NCBI GenBank assembly: GCA_027618255.1
Contig: JAQCFG010000006.1
Coordinates: forward strand, 1 to 54,119
DNA length: 54,119 bases
Direction of reading: 5' to 3'
Source of the DNA: Cyanobacteriota bacterium
Lineage (GTDB): Bacteria > Cyanobacteriota > Vampirovibrionia > LMEP-6097
Within the stretch, counting starts at the first letter, position 1; each line of letters starts with the position of its first letter. The translations under genes were made by a program, and so were the position numbers. This document shows positions 8,667 through 17,218 of this stretch, piece after piece. The notes under the pieces were generated by a model. That model was not told where the DNA came from and ran no database searches. It was given only the letters and a program-made list of their open reading frames with translations.

Positions 8667-9044
8667 ATGCAAGCAATTGCCATACGTGGAGCAACAACAG
8701 TAGCAACTAATAACGCCGATGAGATTAAATCAGCGAGTGTTGCTATGGTTCAACAGATTGTCAAAGAAAACAATATAGACCCAGAACAAATTACTATGGT
8801 TTTTTTGACTATGACTTCAGACCTTACTGCTTATAATGCATCTGCAGCTATTCGGCTTGGGATGAATTGGGCAGATGTACCTTTCTTTACTTCTCAAGAA
8901 CCTGATATAGACGGTGGCTTAGCTAAATGTATTCGAATTTTAATTCAAGTGCAAAGTGATAAACATAGATCTGAGGTTAAGCATGTTTATTTGGGCGGTG
9001 CAGCGAGTTTGAGACCAGATCTTAATTTAGGCAAGCAAAGCTAG
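8667..9044 (+). CDS. aroH: Chorismate mutase, AroH type
   Basis: Converts chorismate to prephenate for phenylalanine and tyrosine synthesis. 125 residues, matching the small trimeric AroH family of Bacillus subtilis rather than the helical AroQ type. Conserved blocks are AIRGATTVATNNADEI at the N-terminus (with the active-site Arg), EQITMVFLTMTSDLTAYNASAAIR, DVPFFTSQEPDIDGGLAKCIRILIQVQ, and HVYLGGAASLRPDL at the C-terminus. No ribosome site precedes the ATG, consistent with leaderless initiation. The next gene starts five bases after the stop, so the two are probably one transcription unit, though no pathway link is evident. Confidence 0.93.
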   Translation: MQAIAIRGATTVATNNADEIKSASVAMVQQIVKENNIDPEQITMVFLTMTSDLTAYNASAAIRLGMNWADVPFFTSQEPDIDGGLAKCIRILIQVQSDKHRSEVKHVYLGGAASLRPDLNLGKQS

Positions 9045-9049
9045 ATATC

Positions 9050-9565
9050 ATGAATGTCATGCTCAACATCCCCAACACAATTTGTTATTTCCGTATTTTA
9101 TTAGCATTCTATGCTTTTTATCAATTTTCGGTTGCAGCAAATCAATTGAATTTTTTGATACTAACTATCATTGTCATTGGTTTAGATGGGCTTGATGGAA
9201 TAATTGCTCGCAAGCTCAATCAATGTACAGAGTTTGGAGCTAAATTAGATATCCTAGCTGATCGCGTGATTGAATTAGCTTATTGGCTGTTTTTTGCGAT
9301 GATGAATTTGTTACCCTATTGGGTTTTCGGATTTTTTCTGCTAAGAGGTGTGGTTGTTGATTACTTATCAATGACACAAACTAAACCACTAGGCAATTCT
9401 TGGTTACGCTCTAGTAGAATCATGAGGGCTAGTTATGGTAGTCTCAAGCTTGCTAGTTTTGCTTTAATAATTATGCTACCTGCAGCTAGCTTGACGACTA
9501 TCATTGTCTATCTTACGGTTTTTGTTTGCGGACTTAGGGCTGTGCCTGTATTGCTCGACCGTTGA
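9050..9565 (+). CDS. CDP-alcohol phosphatidyltransferase family membrane protein
   Basis: Integral membrane enzyme predicted to transfer a phosphatidyl group from CDP-diacylglycerol (or similar) to an alcohol acceptor. The complete family signature is visible as DGLDGIIARKLNQCTEFGAKLDILADR, that is D-G-x2-A-R-x8-G-x3-D-x3-D, with its metal-binding aspartates. 171 residues with about four to five membrane segments, close to PgsA size. It might be phosphatidylglycerophosphate synthase or an inositol-phosphate or other variant; the acceptor cannot be read from sequence. It follows aroH by five bases. A complete MITE-like repeat starts exactly at its stop codon. Confidence 0.85.
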   Translation: MNVMLNIPNTICYFRILLAFYAFYQFSVAANQLNFLILTIIVIGLDGLDGIIARKLNQCTEFGAKLDILADRVIELAYWLFFAMMNLLPYWVFGFFLLRGVVVDYLSMTQTKPLGNSWLRSSRIMRASYGSLKLASFALIIMLPAASLTTIIVYLTVFVCGLRAVPVLLDR

Positions 9566-9680
9566 TTAGACATCCTGCAAAACCCCGTTTTGCTAGTGAT
9601 GTCGCTTTAAAAAAGGTAGCAACCGCAACGAATGTTGCGTTTGCTTTGAGGATAATTCCGACTTTTGCAGTAAGTCTATT
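9565..9680 (+). repeat. MITE-like repeat, complete copy with terminal inverted repeats
   Basis: The left end ATTAGACATCCTGCAAAAC and the reverse complement of the right end, AATAGACTTACTGCAAAAG, match at 15 of 19 positions. Inside are CTGCAAAAC...GTTTTGCTAG and GCAAC-GAAT-GTTGC hairpins. It encodes no protein. Related copies: 4612-4681, 15445-15561, 19200-19255, 50670-50706. Confidence 0.8.
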
Positions 9681-9738
9681 GAACAATGTTTTGTATAAGA
9701 CTTCGGGGCTATAGCTCAAAACCAATATGATACTGCTA

Positions 9739-9744
9739 TATAAT
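9739..9744 (+). promoter_or_regulatory. -10 box of the MaoC gene (leaderless)
   Basis: TATAAT ends six bases before the ATG at 9751. The upstream promoter sequence lies beside the right end of the MITE-like repeat. Confidence 0.6.
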
Positions 9745-9750
9745 GAATTT

Positions 9751-10668
9751 ATGGCAATCTCAGAAAAATTCATCGGTAAAAAATATCCAGACCTTGTCTA
9801 CACAGTAGGCAAAGAAAAACTACTTGAGTTTTTGATTGCCACCAAGACTGATCAGGAGAAATTCAAGGAAATCGTTCCACCTACTTTTCCGGTAGTTTAT
9901 GCACATGAATTATTGTGGTCTGTTTTATTTGATCAAGACCTCAAGCTCAATTTAGCCAAGCTTGTTCACGGTGAACAAGAGTTTATTTATCATAAGCCAG
10001 TACGAGTTGGTGATACCATCACCACCAAAGCAAGAATAGACAAGATCTTCCAAAAAGGCCCTCATGATTTTGTGGTAATGGTTTCTGATTCTACTAACCA
10101 AGCTGGTGAAGATGTTTGTACTAGTATTTGGACTTTTGTTATTCGCGGTGGTAATGATAAGGATTTTAGTTTCAAAGAAAAGCTCATGGTGAAATTAATG
10201 AGCATGGCTCCTCCTTGTCCGCGTGCTAAAGCTAAGCAAATGAAGGCATTGGCTGAACTGCAAGAACTTTCTGGCACAAATATTGCTTTAGATAGAGCAG
10301 TGCAAGATGCTCATTATAATACTGGAGACCAGTACAAAGTTTTTATCGATAAATATATGCCTCAAGTCTATGCCGGTGCAAGTGGAGACTTCAATATTAT
10401 TCATTTAGATGTAGATTTTGGACGCAAGGTAGGATTGGGCGGTAATATACTTCACGGTATGGCAACTATGGCACTTGGTGCCAATTTATTTATGCGTGAT
10501 AAGGAGCCAGGTTCTATCAAGCGTTATCGAGTACGTTTCTCAGATATTGTTAAACCGATGGATACACTGACCTATCAAGGTAAATGGCAAGGCACTAGTT
10601 TTGAATTCAAGGGCAAGAATCATCTAGGGAAAGATGTCCTTAGTGCAGGTATTGCTGAATTTGTTTAA
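9751..10668 (+). CDS. MaoC-type hydratase with two hot-dog domains
   Basis: 305 residues. The N-terminal half (MAISEKFIGKKYPDLVYTVGKEKLLEFLIATK...) resembles the MaoC N-terminal hydratase domain found in FAS1-type dehydratases. The C-terminal half carries the hydratase-2 motif ASGDFNIIHLDVDFGRKVGLGGNILHGM, in which Asp and His are catalytic. It probably hydrates an enoyl thioester or dehydrates a 3-hydroxyacyl thioester in fatty-acid metabolism. The fused two-domain layout recalls mycobacterial HadAB and eukaryotic type 2 enoyl-CoA hydratase. Translation from an in-frame ATG at 9727 is unlikely, because the TATAAT box lies between it and 9751 and no ribosome site is seen. No partner genes are adjacent. 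Confidence 0.82.
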   Translation: MAISEKFIGKKYPDLVYTVGKEKLLEFLIATKTDQEKFKEIVPPTFPVVYAHELLWSVLFDQDLKLNLAKLVHGEQEFIYHKPVRVGDTITTKARIDKIFQKGPHDFVVMVSDSTNQAGEDVCTSIWTFVIRGGNDKDFSFKEKLMVKLMSMAPPCPRAKAKQMKALAELQELSGTNIALDRAVQDAHYNTGDQYKVFIDKYMPQVYAGASGDFNIIHLDVDFGRKVGLGGNILHGMATMALGANLFMRDKEPGSIKRYRVRFSDIVKPMDTLTYQGKWQGTSFEFKGKNHLGKDVLSAGIAEFV

Positions 10669-10704
10669 GGACAAACCCTTTCTGAACAACTCTGACAAGC
10701 AGGT

Positions 10705-12564
10705 CTATTCAGGTTGCTCAGTTTTAATTCTGTCTTGTTTGCTTTCAACAGCAAATCTTGTTATTAATTTTTCGACTTCAGATACTGCAATATCTTGCCC
10801 ATGAACTAGTAACATAATGCTTAGTAACTTAAGAGCTTCAAAGCAAAAAATAAGCGGATGTTGACCCTTGGACTTTTCAAGTAATTGATTACCAAGTTCC
10901 GGCTTATTTACTAATCTATGAGGACTGATTGAGCTGAAATAGTCATTAATTATTTTTGATTTGAAATTTTCTTCCTTTGGGTTTATTTCTAATATTTGAG
11001 AGAAGAAATTGCTGCGTAATTGGCTGATTGCCATCATTGTAGTCTCACTTTGTATTTCTTCAGCACTTTGGTTGATTGATCCTATTAAATATGACTTTGT
11101 ATCTAGGGCTTGTATATAAAGTGTTTGAGCAAACTTGCTTCTATAATTTGCAGCCTGACTTTTATCGGAAGGATACATAAGTTCAGGATGATCAATATAA
11201 AGAAGATATGGTTTACGTATGTCTGCCAATATAGCATTTGATTTATTGTAATCCTCTTTGCCATTGATATTTGCAATATTGAGATAGCCAAAATTGAGAC
11301 CCGATTCTCTAGCAAATGCTTTTGCAAAATATAGTTTTGTAATTTCATCGTTGCCAGTTAACAGAACCCCCCCATAGATCTTTTGACAGGATATTTGTGC
11401 TATGACAGTTGGAGCAGCAAAAAGTTTTTTGAAACTTTCATAGGCTTGATAAAAAGGTCGAGGAATAGGAGAACGAACCTCAAGAGGATTTTCTGCTCGA
11501 AGAATTTCTTTGGAAATTGAATTCTCCCTCTGTTTGGCTATACAAATACTTTCAATTTCATCGGACTCTAGCCCATGAATACTAGCTATTGCTCTGCGTA
11601 AGTGGTTTTGCGAGTCGTCTGTAAGTAAAGTCATAGCGTAGATCTCAGCAATCCTTAAATTGTCTTTTTCTTGTCGCGCTCTTTTCATTAATGGTTCAAT
11701 TGCTAATTTGTGGATATGTAAATTAGAATTGCAGGCTAGTTGGAAGACTTCAAGAAATTCTTTTTTCGCTATATTTAATGCGGCATCGTTAAATAAGTCT
11801 TCCAAAATTTCCTTGTCATTTTCATCAGGTGCTTTAGCAATATTGTTAAAGTGTTTGAGTTCTGCTCTTAAGGTTTCAAGCACTATACTATCTTGGATTG
11901 CTGAGTCAAACTTCTTGATCGACCTAAGAGCGTGTGTCCTAATGGTGAAGACCTCTAGGTGGTTTGTAATAATTGATATTGTTAAGCCTGAACCAAAGGA
12001 TTCTAATTTAGGCAGTATGTCGATAATTATTTTTTTGCGTTCTAGTTCGGATTGGATGTTTGATTTGCGGTCAAACTCTTCACTTAGGGTTTTGAGAGCA
12101 AGTTGAGGATTAATTATTGTAAGTATCGTTGCAGATTTTTTATAGTAATTAGGTATGCTTCTGTATTCATTCCAGAGTTTGCCTGAGCGCAGAAAGAATT
12201 TTGCAACTATATGCCCGGCACCTTCCTCTGTAAAGATCGGCAGTGCATTGAGGGCTTCTAGTGTAATTGGGCCCCAATGCTTGGCTGGCTCATTAAAATG
12301 ATCGTTTAATAATATTAGTGCTTGGCTTTTAGTGTTTTTATTTTCTTGTTGGATCCATTGCATCCAGTCTTGTTCGGACTGGTGATTGTATTTATAAAAA
12401 ATATTATTTAATGTATGGACTTTGTTTATTTCGGTTGACCCAGTAGATTTACCTTCAAAGGAGAATTCAGGGATATTGTCTAAGATCAAATAGGCTACTA
12501 ATGCAACAAAAACTATAAAGACTGCCAGAAGGCTTAGTTGATCATGGAGGATCACATCAAGCAT
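10705..12564 (-). CDS. Membrane-anchored protein with helical repeats and a degenerate AAA-like domain (paralog B)
   Basis: 619 residues. An N-terminal membrane helix (about 11-29, LLAVFIVFVALVAYLILD) is followed by a motif shared with the upstream gene (NNIFYKYNHQSEQDWMQWIQ), a long alpha-helical, HEAT-like middle, and a C-terminal region shaped like an AAA+ domain. In the P-loop position is GNDEITKLYFAKAFA: the lysine is kept, but the glycines and the Ser/Thr of GxxGxGK(S/T) are gone. The Walker B-like strand reads PYLLYIDHPEL. It is clearly paralogous to the neighbouring 12557-14311 gene, with which it overlaps by eight bases. Third gene of the motB operon. ATP binding is doubtful; function unknown. 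Confidence 0.65.
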   Translation of the reverse strand: MLDVILHDQLSLLAVFIVFVALVAYLILDNIPEFSFEGKSTGSTEINKVHTLNNIFYKYNHQSEQDWMQWIQQENKNTKSQALILLNDHFNEPAKHWGPITLEALNALPIFTEEGAGHIVAKFFLRSGKLWNEYRSIPNYYKKSATILTIINPQLALKTLSEEFDRKSNIQSELERKKIIIDILPKLESFGSGLTISIITNHLEVFTIRTHALRSIKKFDSAIQDSIVLETLRAELKHFNNIAKAPDENDKEILEDLFNDAALNIAKKEFLEVFQLACNSNLHIHKLAIEPLMKRARQEKDNLRIAEIYAMTLLTDDSQNHLRRAIASIHGLESDEIESICIAKQRENSISKEILRAENPLEVRSPIPRPFYQAYESFKKLFAAPTVIAQISCQKIYGGVLLTGNDEITKLYFAKAFARESGLNFGYLNIANINGKEDYNKSNAILADIRKPYLLYIDHPELMYPSDKSQAANYRSKFAQTLYIQALDTKSYLIGSINQSAEEIQSETTMMAISQLRSNFFSQILEINPKEENFKSKIINDYFSSISPHRLVNKPELGNQLLEKSKGQHPLIFCFEALKLLSIMLLVHGQDIAVSEVEKLITRFAVESKQDRIKTEQPE

Positions 12565-14311
12565 TCTCTACCCCCCTCATTTTTGTAGCAATTGATTCTA
12601 GTTCTTCGAATCGTTTTAATTCAATTACTTTTCCTTCCGTAAGTAAGCCTGCTTTGAAGTATTTAACTAATGCATCATCATATTCCAATCGGGAATTAGC
12701 GCTTATTGAACCAATAATATTTTCCATATTGAAACTACCAGACTTATTTTTCTGTTGTATTTTGTCAAGTTTATGTTTAAAGATGGTGGCTTTGCCTATT
12801 GGTCTAAGTTCTGGAATATCACAGGTGCTTGTACTAAAGTATGGTTTTAGTTTTTCTGGAATTACTAATTCAGCTTCTTCTTTATTGCTTGTCATAATGA
12901 ATTTTGTACGTGAATCATTAGCTAGATTTTTGATTCTATTCATGAAATCTATGTTGTTTGATTGCAGCATTGAATCTATTTCACTGATATAAACCAGTAT
13001 CGGTCTATTCGCTAGTATCTTGTCGTGAAAGTCATTAAACACAATGTCAGAACTTTGTAAGTCTTGATATTGTGCATAGAGAAACGTCCACTGATTCTCT
13101 GCGGCTATAGCTCGAGCAAAATGTAGTTTATCTAATTCCGAAGAACCACTAATTAATGGAACAGTTTGTCTCTCTGCTTCTGCAACTGCAGTTTTGGTTT
13201 GTTCATAAAGTTCGTTCATTGCAGCTGTAATAGGTAGTTTTTTAATGTTTTCATGAGCTAGTAGCTCTGCTTTGAATGGTATATTGATTGGTAGGTGATC
13301 ATTGAGGCAGAGTTGGATTTCAGCGGTGTTGAGACCAAAGTTTTTAGCAATAGCGTGGATGACATTTTCGATTGCAGTTAGTACATATAATGTTTCAGGA
13401 TTAAATAGATCAGGTTTTTCTGTGATCACATTGGCTAATGAACGGATAGCATATTTGCCAAGATGTTTATGTTGGCAGACTTGCATGATCAGTTGAATCA
13501 CACTATCGTCAAGATTGTCTCCAAGTAGACTTAAAAGCCCAGTTAAGAGTTTGCCTGTGTCATCATTTGCATTTGCATACTCGATTTGAGTTATGTTCTT
13601 AAGAGTAGCAATGATGGTTTTGTTTGTTTCTTCTTCATTTCTTCCTTCTGCCATGATTTCTAACACTTGTTTTTTAACTTTGAAAGCTTCGATGGGGTCA
13701 GTTAGTATTTTGCAAAGGATTGTACTGATATCAAAATCTTGTTCAAACAGCGCAAAAGACTTAACCATGCTTGTATTGATCTCATAATGATTTTTATGAT
13801 TCTCAAGTTCTTTGAGTATTAATGTTTGAGCTGACTCTGTATCTATCTCAATAAGTACTTCCCAGCAAGCTTGATAGATTTTTTCTGTGATAATATATTT
13901 GTCCCATATTTTTTTACAGGTATTGATTACTGTTTTGATTTCTTTAACTAGCTGCTTTGCATGTGGATCATTTTGATCTTCAACAAAGACAGCTAAGGCT
14001 CTTATTGCTTCAGGACTGATTAGTCCCCATGCGCCAGGATCTTGTTCTAAGTGAGTAATGAGTAATGCAATTGCTGTTTCTTGAGTTGCTTTGTCTTGTT
14101 TACTGATCCATTGTTTCCAACCTTTGATGTCATTATGGTCAAAGAGGTAAAAAATTGAACTCAATGAATTCGCTGGATTAAAATCAAACAAATGACCAAG
14201 ATTGAAAATTTTAGCAATAAACTTTAATGCACTAGCTATCTTGTGAAAGCCAGCAATAAAGATGACTACAAGGACAATCGTTATTGAAATTATAGTTAAG
14301 CTAACTGACAT
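12557..14311 (-). CDS. Membrane-anchored protein with helical repeats and a degenerate AAA-like domain (paralog A)
   Basis: 584 residues. N-terminal membrane helix (about 4-22), then SIFYLFDHNDIKGWKQWIS, matching paralog B, then helical repeats and an AAA-like C-terminal third. The nucleotide-binding loop reads GSSELDKLHFARAIA, which keeps Lys but lacks GxGK(S/T). The Walker B-like segment is PILVYISEIDSML, and the sensor-1-like segment KFIMTSN keeps its Asn. The order of elements resembles FtsH-like AAA proteins without the protease. It begins four bases after the motB stop and overlaps paralog B, so all three are surely co-transcribed. A role around the flagellar stator or cell envelope is inference from context only. 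Confidence 0.68.
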   Translation of the reverse strand: MSVSLTIISITIVLVVIFIAGFHKIASALKFIAKIFNLGHLFDFNPANSLSSIFYLFDHNDIKGWKQWISKQDKATQETAIALLITHLEQDPGAWGLISPEAIRALAVFVEDQNDPHAKQLVKEIKTVINTCKKIWDKYIITEKIYQACWEVLIEIDTESAQTLILKELENHKNHYEINTSMVKSFALFEQDFDISTILCKILTDPIEAFKVKKQVLEIMAEGRNEEETNKTIIATLKNITQIEYANANDDTGKLLTGLLSLLGDNLDDSVIQLIMQVCQHKHLGKYAIRSLANVITEKPDLFNPETLYVLTAIENVIHAIAKNFGLNTAEIQLCLNDHLPINIPFKAELLAHENIKKLPITAAMNELYEQTKTAVAEAERQTVPLISGSSELDKLHFARAIAAENQWTFLYAQYQDLQSSDIVFNDFHDKILANRPILVYISEIDSMLQSNNIDFMNRIKNLANDSRTKFIMTSNKEEAELVIPEKLKPYFSTSTCDIPELRPIGKATIFKHKLDKIQQKNKSGSFNMENIIGSISANSRLEYDDALVKYFKAGLLTEGKVIELKRFEELESIATKMRGVENA

Positions 14312-14315
14312 TTAG

Positions 14316-15431
14316 TTAGTGACCGCCTCCACCACCACTTGGTGCTGGAGCAGCTTCGTTACCGCCACTCGCTTCTTCACCGTGCCCACCGGCCGCAGGC
14401 ACAGATCCCGTTCCTTCAGGGTGTCTTTTTCTGAAAGATTGGCGTGCTTTTTGGCGTTTTAATTCATCTAGACTAAGAGGTTTGTCAGATTTGCCAGCTG
14501 ATGCACCGTATTCTTTTATACTGAGGTTGCCACTTTGTTTCTGCTCAGATTCTTTTTGTCTTGCTGCTCTAACTTCTTTACCCAAGCTTGCTTGTTCATC
14601 AAGATATTTTGGTTTCAAGTTTTTTTCTTCACCATCTTGCAGTAACAGAATTGTAATTCTTCTATTTGCTGCAGCTAGTGGAAGCTCAGGATCTTTAAGT
14701 TGGCTATCTGCGTAACCTTCGACTCTAGCAAATCTGGTTTTGTTTACTCCATCGTAGATCAAGCGAGTTTTGATTGCAATTGCTCTATCCGTTGATAGAT
14801 TCCAGTTATCGTAATTTCCATAAGAAAAATCCTTACCGTCTGTATGCCCTGCAACAACTATGGAGCTGATTTTATTCTTGATTACATTAGCGACTTTGTC
14901 TATTAGTGATCTTGCTTCTCCAGTCAATGCCGCTGAGCCAGAGGGGAAGACCTCCATGTTCTCATCGTCTTTAATTTCAATTAGGATACCTTGTTCAACT
15001 AAATTAAATTCAACTTTGTCGAGTAAGCCTTCATCAGAGCTAATTTCTAATTGCTTCTGTAAATCATTTTTCATTTTACTTTGTACTTCTTTTTTGTTTT
15101 GCCCAGTGAGTACGAGTTTTTGGAATTCAAGGAAGCTAGCACCACCTTCCATTCTCCCTGGGTTACCAGGTCTTTTGGCACCGCCAAAAATGAAAACATT
15201 GCCTTGCATAGGACCAGTTTGAGTTGGTTGTTTAAAGAAATTGGCAACGGCTGATTTTGCACTTGGGTCGACATTGACTAACCATAGAAGTAAAAACAAA
15301 CACATCATCGCCGTAACAAAATCGGCATAGGCAACTTTCCAGGCACCACCATGATGTCCATGTCCTGCTACTTTCTTAATTATCTTTTTGATAATTATTG
15401 GTTCGTCTTTTTTAATTTGTGCTGCAGCCAT
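14316..15431 (-). CDS. motB: Flagellar motor stator protein MotB
   Basis: Stator subunit that conducts ions and anchors the motor to peptidoglycan. Start chosen at ATG 15431 (MAAAQIKKDEP), eight bases after GAAGGGA; an upstream frame extension exists but lacks a ribosome site. The product has 371 residues. The membrane helix WKVAYADFVTAMMCLFLLLWLV (about 31-52) contains the ion-carrying Asp37. A plug/linker region follows, then an OmpA-like peptidoglycan-binding domain (VVAGHTDGKDF ... NLSTDRAIAI ... VEGYADSQ ... AAANRRITILLL). The tail is rich in Gly, Ala, His and Glu and ends in repeated glycines. No motA is adjacent in the window. It is the first gene of an operon with two degenerate AAA-like proteins. 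A MITE-like repeat sits directly upstream. Confidence 0.92.
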   Translation of the reverse strand: MAAAQIKKDEPIIIKKIIKKVAGHGHHGGAWKVAYADFVTAMMCLFLLLWLVNVDPSAKSAVANFFKQPTQTGPMQGNVFIFGGAKRPGNPGRMEGGASFLEFQKLVLTGQNKKEVQSKMKNDLQKQLEISSDEGLLDKVEFNLVEQGILIEIKDDENMEVFPSGSAALTGEARSLIDKVANVIKNKISSIVVAGHTDGKDFSYGNYDNWNLSTDRAIAIKTRLIYDGVNKTRFARVEGYADSQLKDPELPLAAANRRITILLLQDGEEKNLKPKYLDEQASLGKEVRAARQKESEQKQSGNLSIKEYGASAGKSDKPLSLDELKRQKARQSFRKRHPEGTGSVPAAGGHGEEASGGNEAAPAPSGGGGGH

Positions 15432-15444
15432 TTTTTTCCCTTCT

Positions 15445-15561
15445 AATAGACTTCCTGCGAAAGTCCTCTTTATCTTCACTAACGGAACTAGTGCTTCTCA
15501 CCGTTCCGACCTTTTTTGTGTCGACATCACTAGCAAAACTTCGTTTTGCAGGATGTCTAAT
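15445..15561 (+). repeat. MITE-like repeat, complete copy between motB and fliS
   Basis: The left end AATAGACTTCCTGCGAAAG and the right end, whose reverse complement reads ATTAGACATCCTGCAAAACG, match the termini of the copy at 9565-9680. The interior differs and has its own inverted repeat, AACGG...CCGTT. The right arm forms GACATC-ACTAGCAAAAC-TTC-GTTTTGC-AGGATGTC. Confidence 0.8.
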
Positions 15562-15704
15562 ATAGTTATTCCTGTAAAGCTCTCGGTTATATGCTCGATC
15601 CCCTAGTTCAAAAAGATGATTTTTGTTGATTTTGCTTGTGTTTCACTGATAAAAGGCCGATTATATAAAGCACCCAGAGGTGGGTCAAAATAAGAGAGGC
15701 AAAT

Positions 15705-16130
15705 TTGGAGCTTAGTAAAAAGGTCAATAAATTATCAGGTATCAAGAAAAAATTTTTGAAAAACGTTGTTGAGACTTCAAGTCCAATTCAATTAGTGATT
15801 TTGCTATATGAGGGTTGTCTTCAATGGTTACATATGTCCAAAGAAGAGATTCGCAAGAACAAGAATAATAAATTAGCTAATTGGTCAGACTATGCAAATT
15901 ATATGGCTATGGCTATTGATATTTTGAATTATATGCATGATACCTTGGACGTTGAAGCGAGTAAGGATTTTGCAATCCCAATGTCAGAGCTTTATACTTT
16001 TATGAAGATGAGATTGTTTAAGGCGAACATCGCGAAAGATCCCAAGGTGATAGATGAGGTTGTTGATCTTGTGAAAGATCTTAAGGACACGTGGAAACAA
16101 GCCATAAAGCAAGATGTTTCAATTAGCTGA
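15705..16130 (+). CDS. fliS: Flagellar export chaperone FliS-like protein
   Basis: Small helical chaperone predicted to bind the C-terminus of flagellin and prevent premature polymerisation. 141 residues, normal length. The family core VETSSPIQLVILLYEGCLQWLHMSKEEI (about 24-51), a YMAMAIDILNYMHDTLDVEAS helix and a C-terminal VIDEVVDLVKDLKDTWKQA helix are visible. The start is TTG at 15705, preceded by GAGAGG at good spacing, which decides for this codon. Divergent from motB, so it marks the region as flagellar. fliD and flagellin are not in the window. A GCCGATTA sequence at 15656-15663 resembles a sigma-28 -10 element, but no matching -35 is seen. Confidence 0.82.
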   Translation: MELSKKVNKLSGIKKKFLKNVVETSSPIQLVILLYEGCLQWLHMSKEEIRKNKNNKLANWSDYANYMAMAIDILNYMHDTLDVEASKDFAIPMSELYTFMKMRLFKANIAKDPKVIDEVVDLVKDLKDTWKQAIKQDVSIS

Positions 16131-16135
16131 TAAAA

Positions 16136-16152
16136 TACAGGTGCTACCTGTA
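16136..16152. promoter_or_regulatory. Inverted repeat overlapping the ABC ATPase start
   Basis: TACAGGT-GCT-ACCTGTA is a perfect 7-base inverted repeat ending at the first base of the ATG (16152) and following TAAAAT (16131-16136). Its position suits a repressor site or a hairpin hiding the start. Confidence 0.4.
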
Positions 16153-17141
16153 TGCTGCAATTAAAAAACATCCGTAAAAGTTTTGGTGACAATCTAATAC
16201 TCAAAGATATCAATCTTGAGATAGAAGATGGTGAGTTTATAGTTTTTTTGGGTCCGAGTGGTTGCGGTAAGACAACACTAGTTCGCATTATTGCTGGCTT
16301 AGAAGAAGCAGATTCTGGTCTGATCAAACATGGTGATAGAGAGATTCAGCAACTTGCTCCCAAGGATAGAGACTTGTCTATGGTTTTTCAAAACTACGCG
16401 CTCTACCCGCACAAATCAGTTTATGACAATCTTGCCTTTCCTTTGCAAATTGCAGGAGCTGCCAAGTCAGAGATCGATGCAACTGTCAAAAGACTCGCTG
16501 CAAAATTAGGGTTGCTTGAGTACTTGGAACGTAAACCCAAAGAACTTTCTGGTGGTCAAAGACAAAGGGTCGCACTGGCACGGGCAATGGCAAAGAAACC
16601 AAAAATATTTTTACTAGATGAGCCTTTGAGTAACTTAGACGCTAAGTTACGCACTCAGATGCGTCATGAACTTTTTAATTTGCACAAAGAATCATCGGCA
16701 ACATTTATATATGTAACCCATGATCAAATTGAAGCCCTGAGTTTGGCCGATAAGATAGTTGTGCTAAATGATGGTGAGATTCAACAGATTGCTAGCCCAG
16801 AAGAAATCTATTCAAATCCAGCGAATATGTTTGTCGCAGGTTTTATTGGTGCTCCTGCAACGAATATCTTTATGCTTAATGGGCAGCAGGTCGGTATTCG
16901 GCCCGAGTTTTTTGCTTTAGAAGAATCAGCCATGCAGCAAGAATCTATTGAAGTTATGGTATCTAATATCGAAATCCTAGCTAGTGAAGTCCTCATTTAT
17001 TGTCAATATAAGGATCAACAAGTTATAGTCAAGCTCACAAGAGCCAATTTAGACACTAATTCACTGAAAACACGCTTAATGACTAAAAATAATAGTGTAT
17101 TACCTTTATTTTATGATCCAAATGTGATATATTATTTTTAG
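16152..17141 (+). CDS. ABC transporter ATP-binding protein, MalK/UgpC type
   Basis: Cytoplasmic ATPase subunit of an importer of the sugar or glycerol-3-phosphate class. 329 residues. Seen: Walker A GPSGCGKTT, Q-loop VFQNYALYPH, signature LSGGQRQRVALARA, Walker B IFLLDEPLSNLDAKLR, and the switch His in YVTHDQIEALSLADKI. The segment PEEIYSNPANMFVAGFIGAPATNIF and the following GIRPEFF motif are typical of the CUT1 subfamily's regulatory TOBE domain, which is short here. No permease or binding protein is adjacent, so it may serve several transporters, as MsiK-type ATPases do. It starts 21 bases after fliS, across a small inverted repeat, and is probably an independent unit. Confidence 0.9.
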   Translation: MLQLKNIRKSFGDNLILKDINLEIEDGEFIVFLGPSGCGKTTLVRIIAGLEEADSGLIKHGDREIQQLAPKDRDLSMVFQNYALYPHKSVYDNLAFPLQIAGAAKSEIDATVKRLAAKLGLLEYLERKPKELSGGQRQRVALARAMAKKPKIFLLDEPLSNLDAKLRTQMRHELFNLHKESSATFIYVTHDQIEALSLADKIVVLNDGEIQQIASPEEIYSNPANMFVAGFIGAPATNIFMLNGQQVGIRPEFFALEESAMQQESIEVMVSNIEILASEVLIYCQYKDQQVIVKLTRANLDTNSLKTRLMTKNNSVLPLFYDPNVIYYF

Positions 17142-17218
17142 TGACTCAATGGAGAGAATTATGACAAGGGTGAGGTAGTTTACTTTCCTTCTTACATAAT
17201 TCGTAATATAGTAAAGGC

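Noticed and set aside
11660-12106. 148-codon plus-strand frame opposite the AAA-like paralog B
   Set aside because: Composition reflects the complementary strand of a helical protein; no ribosome site; the minus-strand gene is supported by its paralog.
15650-15665. Sigma-28 flagellar promoter before fliS (GCCGATTA)
   Set aside because: The -10 resembles GCCGATAA, but no TAAA-type -35 occurs at the right distance.
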